64,000 bases of DNA, taken from NCBI GenBank assembly GCA_016718825.1, contig JADKCL010000009.1, positions 164,840-228,839 on the forward strand, written 5' to 3'. This document shows, one piece after another, positions 26,482-35,007 of this stretch. Below the pieces are notes generated by a model. That model did not search any database. It was given only the letters and a program-made list of their open reading frames with translations, and was not told where the DNA came from. The DNA comes from Bacteroidota bacterium. GTDB taxonomy: Bacteria > Bacteroidota > Bacteroidia > J057 > JADKCL01. Both the position numbers and the translations under genes were made by a program. Within the stretch, counting starts at the first letter, position 1. Every line of letters begins with the position of its first letter.

Positions 26482-27702
26482 TCAAAAATTAACTTGGGCT
26501 TGCAATCTGAGCAAATTACCTTGCTGTAGATTGTCTTGCAAGAGGTAATCTTCGTACCGACGTTTAGAGATCGTGTACATGGCAACAAGCTCAAATTGCT
26601 TGAAAGGCTGCCATTCGACACCGAATTCCAGCTCTCTTACACTGTAACTCCGGGCATCTCTTTCATGCTTTTTGCCGCCATCATAGGTATGTGCACGAGC
26701 AAAAGGGATCAAAGTATGGCTTTTAATCTTGGCCATGTAACTGAGCGTGACGTAACCACCTTTGAGCGATTGCACTTCGATGGAGTCGGTCAATTTGTTG
26801 AATTCCGGGCCCCGACCAATATTGTATTCCGCTTGAATGCCAAAGGGTTTTGGATATAGGACAAAAGAGGCGGCAGCACGTTGGTCGAGATAGTCGCGAT
26901 CCTCAAGGTACTTTACGCCAGGACTTAGATTCGAAGATGGGAGCGCGTACTTTCCGGTATAAGCCTGAACGCCAGCCTCGATAATTTGGCTCTTGACTTT
27001 CATCGGGTAGCTGAACCTCGCAATCAAATGCGGTTGATCGTTGAGCTCGAGGGAATTTGCAGTTTGGCCATTGTATGCCCCGAGACCAATCACCCCGTAA
27101 TCTCCGCTTCCCTTGAGCCCGGAGTTGACCAATTCGGTAAACAAGGTGCGCTTTTCTTTGGGGGCCCAGTAGAAAAAAACACCCAAATCGCGCTCGTTTG
27201 CAACCGCGCTGTTCATGGCATCGTGCCGGTCGAGCGGCAAACGATTCTGACTGGATTGCATGTTCTCAAAGCCAAATGGAACCTTGCTTTGGCCAATTCG
27301 AAAGCGGAATTCATTGTCTGCGTCAATGCCTACATCAAAGTAAGCATCGCGCAATTGCCCAAAATGTAGGCGGTCGCCCGATGCACTGCTGGCAAAATCT
27401 GGCTGCACATAGATATATATCCGTTTAGCAACCTGCCCGCTAAAAATCAGACGTACCCTTCGCAGGAAAAAACCACCTCCTTTACCCCAAGATTTATCGC
27501 ATTGCTCGCATCCCAAATCTTCATTGGTTTCGAGCAATCGGTTATACCGAACCTGTGCATAACCTCGCAGGGCAAGGTTTTCATACCATTTTTTGGGGGG
27601 AGCCTCAGGTTTTGGGGCAGGTTTTGTCCCCGAGGAATCAACTTGCGCAGGCAAGCAAAGGTGCAACAACAGCGCCAACGTCAAGAGACTGAAGTGTTTC
27701 AA
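26482..27702 (-). CDS. OprO/OprP-like outer-membrane porin
   Basis: The frame starts with TTG at 27702, directly at a signal peptide (KHFSLLTLALLLHLCLPAQ). The 406-residue protein has a Pro-rich N-terminal spacer and then the Porin_O_P barrel pattern: RGYAQVRYN, RRVRLIFSGQV, YVQPDFA, RIGQSKVPFGFENMQSS, DLGVFFYW, and a C-terminal strand ending in Phe (QAQVNF). The family includes phosphate- and pyrophosphate-selective porins of Pseudomonas; in Bacteroidota the substrate is usually unknown. The gene is monocistronic. Confidence 0.88.
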   Translation of the reverse strand: MKHFSLLTLALLLHLCLPAQVDSSGTKPAPKPEAPPKKWYENLALRGYAQVRYNRLLETNEDLGCEQCDKSWGKGGGFFLRRVRLIFSGQVAKRIYIYVQPDFASSASGDRLHFGQLRDAYFDVGIDADNEFRFRIGQSKVPFGFENMQSSQNRLPLDRHDAMNSAVANERDLGVFFYWAPKEKRTLFTELVNSGLKGSGDYGVIGLGAYNGQTANSLELNDQPHLIARFSYPMKVKSQIIEAGVQAYTGKYALPSSNLSPGVKYLEDRDYLDQRAAASFVLYPKPFGIQAEYNIGRGPEFNKLTDSIEVQSLKGGYVTLSYMAKIKSHTLIPFARAHTYDGGKKHERDARSYSVRELEFGVEWQPFKQFELVAMYTISKRRYEDYLLQDNLQQGNLLRLQAQVNF

Positions 27703-27917
27703 TTAGGTTGAATAATTGTGAACGAATAGTTACAAAAGTAGGAAGGTCGCTTTGATCGAGAAAATCTAAAAACGCGATTGTGCATAAGATCGATGGTCAT
27801 CCACATTTTTGTGGATCAAGGTCTTCGCCTCTCTACAGCGTCAATTGAGGATCAAAGGCCTCCCAAACTCCAAAAAAGTCCTATCTTCATCCCCAATTCA
27901 TCCAAAAAGAAAGAAAA

Positions 27918-29609
27918 ATGGCTGATTCGAAAATGACTACCGATCCAGACCTCGCCATCGCGCAGGCCGCTACTTTGCGCCATATCAATGATATCGCCGC
28001 CAAAATGGGCATTTCGGCGGAGGATTTGGAACTGTATGGGAAGTACAAAGCCAAGCTCCCCTTGCACCTCATCGATGAGGCCAAAGTCAAGCAACACAAC
28101 CTCGTACTTGTGACCGCCATTACGCCCACACCCGCAGGCGAGGGCAAAACCACGACTTCGATCGGCCTCACCGAAGGCCTCAACAAGATTGGAAAAAAGG
28201 CAGCCGTAGTGCTCCGCGAACCATCGCTTGGCCCTGTTTTTGGCGTCAAAGGCGGTGCAGCAGGCGGCGGTTATTCGCAGGTAGTCCCGATGGAAGACAT
28301 CAACTTGCATTTCACCGGTGACTTTTCTGCCATCGAAAAGGCCAACAACTTGCTTGCAGCCCTGATCGACAACAACATCCAAGATGCCGAACGCTCCTTG
28401 GACATTGACCCACGTACCGTTGCCTGGAAACGGGTCATGGACATGAACGACCGCGCTTTGCGCAACATCGTTGTCGGATTGGGCGGCAAAGCCGGGGGCA
28501 TGCCCCGCGAAGAGGGCTTCAACATCACTGCCGCCTCCGAAATCATGGCGATTCTCTGTCTGAGCAAGGATTTGACCGATCTCAAGACCAAAATGGGCAA
28601 TATCTACGTCGGGGATACCTTCGCCCGCAAAGCGATCTACGCCCGCGACCTCAATGCCAACGGTGCCATGGCGGTCTTGCTGAAGGATGCCATCAAACCC
28701 AATTTGGTACAAACGCTGGAAGGCAATCCTGCCTTCATTCATGGAGGGCCATTCGCCAACATCGCCCAGGGCACCAATTCGGTGATTGCCACCAAGATGG
28801 GCCTCACGATGTGCGAATATGCGGTGACCGAGGCTGGGTTTGGCGCGGATTTGGGTGCAGAGAAGTTTCTGGACATCAAATGCGGCTATTCGGGCTTGTC
28901 ACCGAAGGCCATTGTGCTTGTGGCCACCATCCGGGCACTCAAATACCATGGCGGCAAGCCGCTCGCCGAGCTTTCGCAACCCGATCCGGAGGCGCTGCGC
29001 AAGGGCTTGCCGAACTTGGAAAAGCATATCGAAAACATCCGCATGTACGGCGTGCCGGGCGTGGTGAGCATCAACCGCTTCAGTGCAGATACCGCAGAGG
29101 AAATCAAGATCGTGATGGACCGCTGCCGCGAACTCGGCGTCGGCGTTGCCCTCAACGAAGGCTGGGCCAAAGGCGGCGAAGGCGTCCAAGACCTCGCCCG
29201 CGAAGTCGTCAAAGCAGTTGAAAGCTGCACCGGACCCTACCGACCCGTCTATGACTGGAACGATCCCGTCGAATACAAAATCGAGGCGATCTGCAAAAAG
29301 GTCTACGGAGCCGGATCGGTCGTTTTCGGCAACGATGCCAAGTCTGATTTGCGCAGAATCAAGCGTTTGGGCTTGGAGCATCTGCCGGTTTGCGTAGCCA
29401 AAACCCAAAGCAGTTTTACGGATGATCCCAAGATTTTGGGCCGTCCATCGGGCTTTGAAATGACCGTGCGGGAAATCGAAGTCGCCGCCGGCGCTGGCTT
29501 CATCATTCCGATCCTTGGAAATATGCTGAGAATGCCTGGTTTGCCAAGTATCCCAAGCGCCGAAAAAATCGACATCGACGAAAACGGGAAGATCTCGGGA
29601 CTGTTTTGA
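27918..29609 (+). CDS. fhs: Formate-tetrahydrofolate ligase
   Basis: The 563-residue protein is full length and carries the P-loop TPTPAGEGKTTTSIGL at about 70-85, plus the family blocks EPSLGPVFGVKGGAAGGGY, GDFSAIEKANNLL, FVIAVNRF-equivalent VVSINRFSADT and RMPGLPSIPSAE. It makes 10-formyl-THF from formate, THF and ATP in the cytoplasm. A formate link with the FdhF-like oxidoreductase and FdhD genes 11-20 kb downstream is possible but not shown. Confidence 0.97.
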   Translation: MADSKMTTDPDLAIAQAATLRHINDIAAKMGISAEDLELYGKYKAKLPLHLIDEAKVKQHNLVLVTAITPTPAGEGKTTTSIGLTEGLNKIGKKAAVVLREPSLGPVFGVKGGAAGGGYSQVVPMEDINLHFTGDFSAIEKANNLLAALIDNNIQDAERSLDIDPRTVAWKRVMDMNDRALRNIVVGLGGKAGGMPREEGFNITAASEIMAILCLSKDLTDLKTKMGNIYVGDTFARKAIYARDLNANGAMAVLLKDAIKPNLVQTLEGNPAFIHGGPFANIAQGTNSVIATKMGLTMCEYAVTEAGFGADLGAEKFLDIKCGYSGLSPKAIVLVATIRALKYHGGKPLAELSQPDPEALRKGLPNLEKHIENIRMYGVPGVVSINRFSADTAEEIKIVMDRCRELGVGVALNEGWAKGGEGVQDLAREVVKAVESCTGPYRPVYDWNDPVEYKIEAICKKVYGAGSVVFGNDAKSDLRRIKRLGLEHLPVCVAKTQSSFTDDPKILGRPSGFEMTVREIEVAAGAGFIIPILGNMLRMPGLPSIPSAEKIDIDENGKISGLF

Positions 29610-29612
29610 GGA

Positions 29613-29760
29613 TGGAGAATTAGAAATTAGCAGTTAGCGGTTAGCAGTTAGCAGTTTTGGTTGTTGAATTAGGCAACAACTTCACTGCTGCCTGCTACTT
29701 TCTAACTACCAACTACACTTGGGCTTTTCACTTTTCACTTATAACTTTTCACTTTCCCTT
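29613..29760. repeat. Short tandem and low-complexity repeats after fhs
   Basis: There are three to four copies of a 7-mer, AGCAGTT/AGCGGTT (about 29628-29655), then a TTTTCACTTTTCACTT run. A similar TTTTCACTTTT run lies after moaA at about 50005-50030. No gene seen. Confidence 0.65.
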
Positions 29761-29861
29761 GTGGATAAACATTTTTCTTGCATCTGCTTGACAATCAGTA
29801 ATTTTTTACGTAGCTTGTTCATTATTGCAATTTAATTTTCTCACCCTTATTCGTCAGAGCT

Positions 29862-30155
29862 ATGAGTGTTGCTGAAAGAAAAATCGTTACAGTTGCGAAG
29901 GAGCAAGTCAATCAACTGCGTTTTCCATCCAATGAAGTGTTGAGCAACAAAGACGACATCAAGAATCGTCGCATGGACCTTGAGCGGGCACTGACACTTG
30001 GAAACTTGGAAAAAGGCAAGGTACAGATCGTTTTTGAGGACGATGGCGGCTTGAAAATGGTCGAGACGACAATTTGGTCGTTGACCGATGAGCGGGTCAT
30101 CCTCAAAGGAGATACTGGAATCCCCATGCGTCGGGTGCTGCAGGTGATCGCCTGA
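29862..30155 (+). CDS. Conserved hypothetical protein of Bacteroidota
   Basis: The 97-residue cytoplasmic protein begins MSVAERKIVTVAKEQVNQL and ends in a compact beta-rich part (KGKVQIVFEDDGG, TIWSLTDERVILKGDTGIPM). I recognise the type as a short conserved Bacteroidota protein without a known function. It stands alone, with its own upstream spacer. Confidence 0.75.
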   Translation: MSVAERKIVTVAKEQVNQLRFPSNEVLSNKDDIKNRRMDLERALTLGNLEKGKVQIVFEDDGGLKMVETTIWSLTDERVILKGDTGIPMRRVLQVIA

Positions 30156-30241
30156 ATTTCCTTTGTTGAAGGAATGCCATAAACGTGCTATTTGGAAGAT
30201 CAACGTAGGGAAGCCTTGATGAGCTCTCCCTAAGTGGCTAC

Positions 30242-30560
30242 CTAGCGAATGCGAATGAAGTAGATCGGCATATTTTTGCGTCGAATGATCAAGTTCCGTC
30301 GTTCGAAATGGCTGCCCATGCGCAGTTCAACGCGGTATTCGCCATCGGGAAGCTTCCCGATCCCATTTAGTGGTGTGTCATCGATACCTGATTGGGCTTG
30401 CGAGGTTTAACGGAAATTTGCCCGGTGATCAGCGTCGCGAATCGTCACAGTTGGATTGGCGGTGTTCGGTTCTGGAAAATCGAAGAAGGCTTGATCCTCT
30501 CCCAAATCAGGCGACGGTGTCAATGAACTCGTATCGGACTTTTCAGTTGGCTGCCAAAAG
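30242..30560 (-). pseudogene. Out-of-frame C-terminal remnant of PI-PLC-like protein
   Basis: Downstream of the stop of the PI-PLC-like gene, the -1 frame continues with a proline-rich linker (TSSLTPSPDLGEDQAFFDF) and a sorting-domain-like beta region (PNTANPTVTIRD, then GIGKLPDGEYRVELRMGS and RRNLIIRRK) to a TAG at 30242. It is interrupted by a TAA at 30407-30409. Switching frame briefly around that stop (ITGQISVKPRKPNQVS) restores a smoother beta pattern, so at least three indels are needed to join it to the gene. Confidence 0.6.
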
Positions 30561-31464
30561 CATTGAGGCGTCCACAGCACTCCTTCGCATCGCCAATTTC
30601 CACAAAATCGACGGCAACAAAATTCGGGAAATGGCCGGTCGTGCTCCAAGCTTCCAAGGCATGGTCGAGGACGTTGCCCCGTGCATTCGCGACGATGGCG
30701 CTGTCCCTGCGCCCGACACCAAACTTGCGATGGGTAATGAAGTGGTTCAGCAAAAAAAGCCGGTTTGTGCTGTCTCCCCGGTTGTGCCGCGTGTCAAATT
30801 CGGCGCGGGAATGGTTGGAATAGCGGTTTTCCGTGGCAAAGTCCCAGACGGGATGCAACCACGGATAGGGATTGCCGCGGTCTTTTTCCGAGAAGATGAC
30901 CAAGCGATGCCCGGCGGTGATCATTTCCTGCAGTGTCGGCCAATCCTGAACAGCGTTTTGCGTGTGGAGATGGGGGAGGAGTCCTGCTTTTTCGACCTCG
31001 GAATGCATTTGTTCGGGCGTGATGTTGCTTTCAAATATGATGCTCAAGACCTCGTTCGGATGCGTTTCCAGAAAGCTTCGAATGGCAACCAAATCCTCCT
31101 GCAATGGCCGCTTTCCGAGAATTTTGTTGCCGTGGTACAACACCGCATGGTCCTTTTTCCAGTAGACATCGAGCATCATTCCGCGTACACCGAGATTCAG
31201 TTGTTCGGCAATTGACAATGTCTGATTGGGCAACCGGTGATCGCCCTTGATGTTGTACGCATTGTGCGTGTAGAGGAAGCAGACTTGATCGAATCTTCGG
31301 TTGCAAAGCGCTGAATCACCGTTGCATTGGGCGAATGAGACGTGACAGACAGCCATCATCAAAAGAAGAGAAAGCAAAAATCGGGAGAAACGGGGGTGAT
31401 GACGCGGCACGAGAGAGATTTTATGCGAAGATAGGATTCTAAAACGGTCATCCATCGTACGCAT
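30520..31464 (-). CDS. PI-PLC-like secreted protein, copy 1
   Basis: The ATG at 31464 is chosen because the longer frame would overlap the divergent gene. A signal peptide ends AVCHVSFAQ. The mature part resembles bacterial phosphatidylinositol phospholipase C X-domains: the first catalytic His in LYTHNAYN, MLDVYWKKDHAVLYHGN with the second His, and ETHPNEVLSIIFESNIT. It is a clear paralogue of the gene at 34052. The frame ends just after the catalytic domain (RLNAFG), while a linker and sorting-domain-like tail are present in the -1 frame. As encoded, it lacks a secretion tail. Confidence 0.7.
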   Translation of the reverse strand: MRTMDDRFRILSSHKISLVPRHHPRFSRFLLSLLLMMAVCHVSFAQCNGDSALCNRRFDQVCFLYTHNAYNIKGDHRLPNQTLSIAEQLNLGVRGMMLDVYWKKDHAVLYHGNKILGKRPLQEDLVAIRSFLETHPNEVLSIIFESNITPEQMHSEVEKAGLLPHLHTQNAVQDWPTLQEMITAGHRLVIFSEKDRGNPYPWLHPVWDFATENRYSNHSRAEFDTRHNRGDSTNRLFLLNHFITHRKFGVGRRDSAIVANARGNVLDHALEAWSTTGHFPNFVAVDFVEIGDAKECCGRLNAFGSQLKSPIRVH

Positions 31465-31607
31465 CTTCTTGCTGTCTATGCGTATTTTGGAGTGGCACAC
31501 AAGCAGCGCAGGTGGTGGATGACAATTCAAAAACTTATCGGAAATTACAGAAATATCTCTGAAATTAGGGTTGTTCATTGAAATCACTTTCTTCAAAAAA
31601 ACACGAT

Positions 31608-33680
31608 ATGAAAAAATCAATTTACACGTTTTTCTTTGTCTTACTGTATGTCTCTGCGTTTGCGCAACCGCAAGGTTGGTCGCACAAGCGGGTGATTCAG
31701 GTGACGGAAAACTCCGGCACTACGGTCACGAATTATCAGCTCAAACTCTACATTGATACACAGACGGAAATCAACGCGGGTCGCATGCTTGCAAGCGGCG
31801 ATGACATCCGCTTCAGCACCGATTGCGAGGCCACGACGTTGCTCAATCATTGGATCGAAGGTCCGATGAACGATGACTCTACCGTCATTTGGGTGAAAAT
31901 TCCTTCGCTGCCCGCCAACGGCACGACCTCCATTTTCATGCAGTACGGCAATCCATTGGCTACTTCCACATCGGCGATCGTCGGTTGTTTCATCGGACCG
32001 CATTCGTCGACGGATAGCGTTGCGTCAGGCAATGCCGGTGGTGCACAACTTTCCCAGCGCGGATTCCGGTTTGCACCCACGCAAGATATTCTGGTTCAGT
32101 CCTTTGGAAAGCGTGAGCCGACAGGGACAACTCGCTATGTGACCTTGTTCAATTTCACTACACAAGCCATCCTGCGTCAAATGCAGGTCTCCGGTCCAGC
32201 GGCCCAATACAGCTACGGCGCTTTGACATCACCGATTTGGCTCACAACCGGCACCCAATACATCCTGGAATTGTACCAAGGAACCGGCGATGGGTATTAT
32301 TTTGGAACAAGTTCCGCGATTGGGCAGCACCTCACTTATTTGGACATGCGTTACTGCAACAGCTGCACACAAAATACCTTTCCCACCAATACGCTGAGCA
32401 ACTATCACTACGGCTATCCCGACCTTTGGTATTTCACCAAAAACAACGTCTCACCTGCCCCAACGGCGGTGATAGGGGCCGTATTGCCAAGTCTCGCTGC
32501 CCAGTTGGTGGATGTTTTCGCTTGTAAAGGGGATAGCTTGACCTTAAACTCTGCGATTACAGGAAACCTCGGCGCCACCACTTGTCTTTGGACGCCTTCG
32601 ACGGGACTCAACAATCCCTCGGATTGCAATCCGATGATGGTTTTGGACAGCACAGTGGCCTTTTCTTTGACGGTATCCGATTCAGCTGGTTGTGCCAGCA
32701 ACGATTCGATTTGGATTTTCAACAACAGTCCTACCATCGCTGTCAGCTACGACTCGACGGTGATTTGTGCCGGTGATACGGTCGATTTCGAAGCTTCAGG
32801 AACAGATTTTTATACTTGGGGGCCGGGCGGATCATTGAGCGCCACTTCGGGTGATTCCGTCCTTGCATTCCCTTCGGCAACGACCCTGTACACGGCGATC
32901 GGAACCGATTCTCTTTCCGGTTGCACGGATACAGTTTCGTTTACTTTGAATGTCTCGACCGTCATGGCAGTGGTCGTGCTCGGCCCGTTGAACATGTGCG
33001 AAGGCGATACGCTCACGCTCACCGTATCTGGCGGCGATGCCTATACTTGGTCACCGGGAACGAGTCTGAGCGACACCCTCGGCAGCACCGTGCTTGCCAC
33101 CCCTGCGAGCGACATCACCTACTTTGTGACCGCTTGGGATACCGTCAACAATTGCTCTGCCACAAATTCGATTGATGTGTTGGTACATGCCAATCCGGTC
33201 GTGACCTTCGAATTGTTGGATCATTTCTGCGACATTGATCCTGCTGTGCAGCTCACGGGCGGTTCGCCCGCAGGCGGCACGTATTCAGGCCCTTCTGTGA
33301 ATGCAGGCATGTTTGCGCCTGGAACTGCAGGTGTGGGTTCGCACGTGCTTACCTACACCTATGCGGACTTGAACGGCTGTGAAGGCAGCGACACCGCAAC
33401 TGCGATCGTGGATGTTTGTATCGGTGTGACGCCGGGCGTCGAAGTTTCCTTCACCGTCCATCCCAACCCCTCCAACGGTGTTTTCACGATCACGATGGGC
33501 GACAATCCGGAGGAAACCTCCTTCCGTGTGGTAAATCTGATGGGGCAGGTCATTCGTACGGGCAAGGTTGAGTCTGGCAAGACATTGCTGGATCTTGAAA
33601 CACAGCCCGCCGGACTTTACATCCTCACTGTCGAATCACTCGGTTTGCGCAAAACCTTCAATCTGGAGATTCTGCGCTAA
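31608..33680 (+). CDS. T9SS cargo with DUF2341, DUF4082-like and Ig-like domains
   Basis: The start at 31608 (MKKSIYTFFFVLLYVSAFAQ) gives a clean signal peptide. Domains in order: DUF2341-like (WSHKRVIQVTENSG to IFMQYGNPLA, about 22-120), a DUF4082-like beta-sandwich (FGKREPTGTTRYVTLF to YFTKNN, about 130-290), three Ig/PKD-like cysteine-containing domains (about 300-530), and a type A sorting domain (VHPNPSNGVFTI to KTFNLEILR). The product is exported and probably attached to the cell surface through T9SS. The ligand is unknown. A strong terminator follows. Confidence 0.88.
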   Translation: MKKSIYTFFFVLLYVSAFAQPQGWSHKRVIQVTENSGTTVTNYQLKLYIDTQTEINAGRMLASGDDIRFSTDCEATTLLNHWIEGPMNDDSTVIWVKIPSLPANGTTSIFMQYGNPLATSTSAIVGCFIGPHSSTDSVASGNAGGAQLSQRGFRFAPTQDILVQSFGKREPTGTTRYVTLFNFTTQAILRQMQVSGPAAQYSYGALTSPIWLTTGTQYILELYQGTGDGYYFGTSSAIGQHLTYLDMRYCNSCTQNTFPTNTLSNYHYGYPDLWYFTKNNVSPAPTAVIGAVLPSLAAQLVDVFACKGDSLTLNSAITGNLGATTCLWTPSTGLNNPSDCNPMMVLDSTVAFSLTVSDSAGCASNDSIWIFNNSPTIAVSYDSTVICAGDTVDFEASGTDFYTWGPGGSLSATSGDSVLAFPSATTLYTAIGTDSLSGCTDTVSFTLNVSTVMAVVVLGPLNMCEGDTLTLTVSGGDAYTWSPGTSLSDTLGSTVLATPASDITYFVTAWDTVNNCSATNSIDVLVHANPVVTFELLDHFCDIDPAVQLTGGSPAGGTYSGPSVNAGMFAPGTAGVGSHVLTYTYADLNGCEGSDTATAIVDVCIGVTPGVEVSFTVHPNPSNGVFTITMGDNPEETSFRVVNLMGQVIRTGKVESGKTLLDLETQPAGLYILTVESLGLRKTFNLEILR

Positions 33681-33705
33681 GCGCACGATTTCGTAGAATG
33701 ATTCA

Positions 33706-33772
33706 AAGCCGTTTGCCAACCTTCTGTGTTGCTCAAAGCAGCAGCTGGAAAGGTTGGCAAACGGCTTTTTTA
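33706..33772 (+). terminator. Long-stem intrinsic terminator
   Basis: A perfect 19-bp inverted repeat (arms 33706-33724 and 33751-33769, core CCGTTTGCCAACC) is separated by 26 bases and followed by six T. It lies 26 bases after the stop of the DUF2341 cargo gene. Confidence 0.8.
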
Positions 33773-33836
33773 TGGTCTCAAGATTCAAGCCATGCCTTCC
33801 AGACAACGCCCCTCCCTTTTCCATTCGAACCAAAGT

Positions 33837-34125
33837 TCAATTCCAGCCTATCGAAAGATGATCACCTTCCCAAAAGCTCCCCTGAAACGATGGAAATCCG
33901 GTAAAATAAATCCCCCTTTTCAAGGCTTCGGGAATTGGAATCCTGAGTTCAGACCCCGATTCCTCGCCCGAAATTCGCAATTGAACGCCGCCTTGAAGGT
34001 CAAAAAGGGAAAATTCGAATTCGCCGATGGCTGTGGGGCTTTGCAGGCGAATCAAGTCTTTGGCTGGATTTTGGACCAATTGGATCGTGGAATGATGTTG
34101 CACGCTTCCAACCTCCCCAAAGCCC
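33837..34125 (-). pseudogene. Out-of-frame T9SS sorting domain of PI-PLC-like copy 2
   Basis: In the -1 frame relative to the gene ending at 34052, the sequence reads VQHHSTIQLVQNPAKDLIRL, then FSLFDLQGGVQLRI and IPEALKRGIYFTGF. This is a recognisable type A sorting domain (VxNPAxDxIxL, FDLxG, GxYF). Adding one base to the G4 run at 34115-34118 would join it to the upstream catalytic domain. Confidence 0.7.
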
Positions 34126-34969
34126 CAACATTTAAAGCATCCTTTGCCGCCATCACATCGCCTTGCTCGTAGAAATCGACCGTCAGGAAGTTGGGACGTT
34201 TGCCGGTGGCTGCCCAGCAACCCATGGCGCGGTCGGTCAGATAGGGATTGGCATTCACCGCTGCTGCCGAGTCAAGCAGTCCGTAGCCCAACGTTTGTTG
34301 GGTCACGAAGTGATTCAGAATGAACAGGCTTTTTGTGCTGTCGCCGCGGTTGTAGGCGCAGCTGAAGTCGCTGCGGCTGTAGGCGGTATAGTCGGTTTCG
34401 ACGGCGTAGTCCCAGACATAATGGTACCATGGATAGGCCTGACCGTCATTGACATCGGTGAAGACCACCAGGCGTTTGTTGGCGGTGATCATGTCGCCGA
34501 GGGTGGGCCAAGCACTGCCTTGCGGTTGCGCGTGGACGTAGGGAAGCAGGCCCGCGGCGTCAAAAACGGCATTCATTTGCGCCGCGGTAATGTAACATTC
34601 GAAGATAATGCTCATCACCTCGTTGGGATTGGCGTCCAGAAAGACCTTGATGTCATCGAGCAAGCCGCTCAACGGTTGAGTCCCAAGGAAATTGCTGCTG
34701 TGGTAGACCGTAGGACGGTTGTTGTACCAATAAACATCGAGCATCAAACTGCGAATGCCATCCTGCATTTGCCGGGCGATGTCAAAGCTTTGATTGGGAA
34801 ATAGAAATGCACCTTGGTAGTTGAAAGCATTGTGGGTCGTGGCATAACAAACCTCATCAAAACGACGGTTGCAAAGCGCTGGATCGCCGTTACATTGTGC
34901 AAAGAGCATTCCTGCAGGATGAATCAATAACATCACTCCCAGTAACAACAAGCCGATGGACTTTCTCAT
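34052..34969 (-). CDS. PI-PLC-like secreted protein, copy 2
   Basis: A 305-residue protein with a signal peptide (SIGLLLLGVMLLIHPAGMLF) and the same catalytic layout as copy 1: CYATTHNAFN, LMLDVYWYNNRPTVYHSSNF, NPNEVMSIIFECYIT. The two catalytic His are present. The frame runs out of the catalytic domain at DALNVGALG and then into 20 residues without family likeness, while the expected sorting domain is in the -1 frame. Either a one-base loss or translational slippage separates the enzyme from its secretion signal. Phosphodiesterase activity on lipids or GPI-like substrates is inferred from the fold only. Confidence 0.8.
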   Translation of the reverse strand: MRKSIGLLLLGVMLLIHPAGMLFAQCNGDPALCNRRFDEVCYATTHNAFNYQGAFLFPNQSFDIARQMQDGIRSLMLDVYWYNNRPTVYHSSNFLGTQPLSGLLDDIKVFLDANPNEVMSIIFECYITAAQMNAVFDAAGLLPYVHAQPQGSAWPTLGDMITANKRLVVFTDVNDGQAYPWYHYVWDYAVETDYTAYSRSDFSCAYNRGDSTKSLFILNHFVTQQTLGYGLLDSAAAVNANPYLTDRAMGCWAATGKRPNFLTVDFYEQGDVMAAKDALNVGALGRLEACNIIPRSNWSKIQPKT

Positions 34970-35007
34970 AGCCCATGAAGTTAATAAAAAGCAGACGGAA
35001 AGTTGAC

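Noticed and set aside
27703..27917. THF or other riboswitch upstream of fhs
   Set aside because: No conserved riboswitch core or strong hairpin could be traced by eye.
30370..31215. 281-codon plus-strand frame and similar frames opposite the PI-PLC-like genes
   Set aside because: They run antisense to a gene with clear catalytic motifs and a signal peptide and have no protein-family features.
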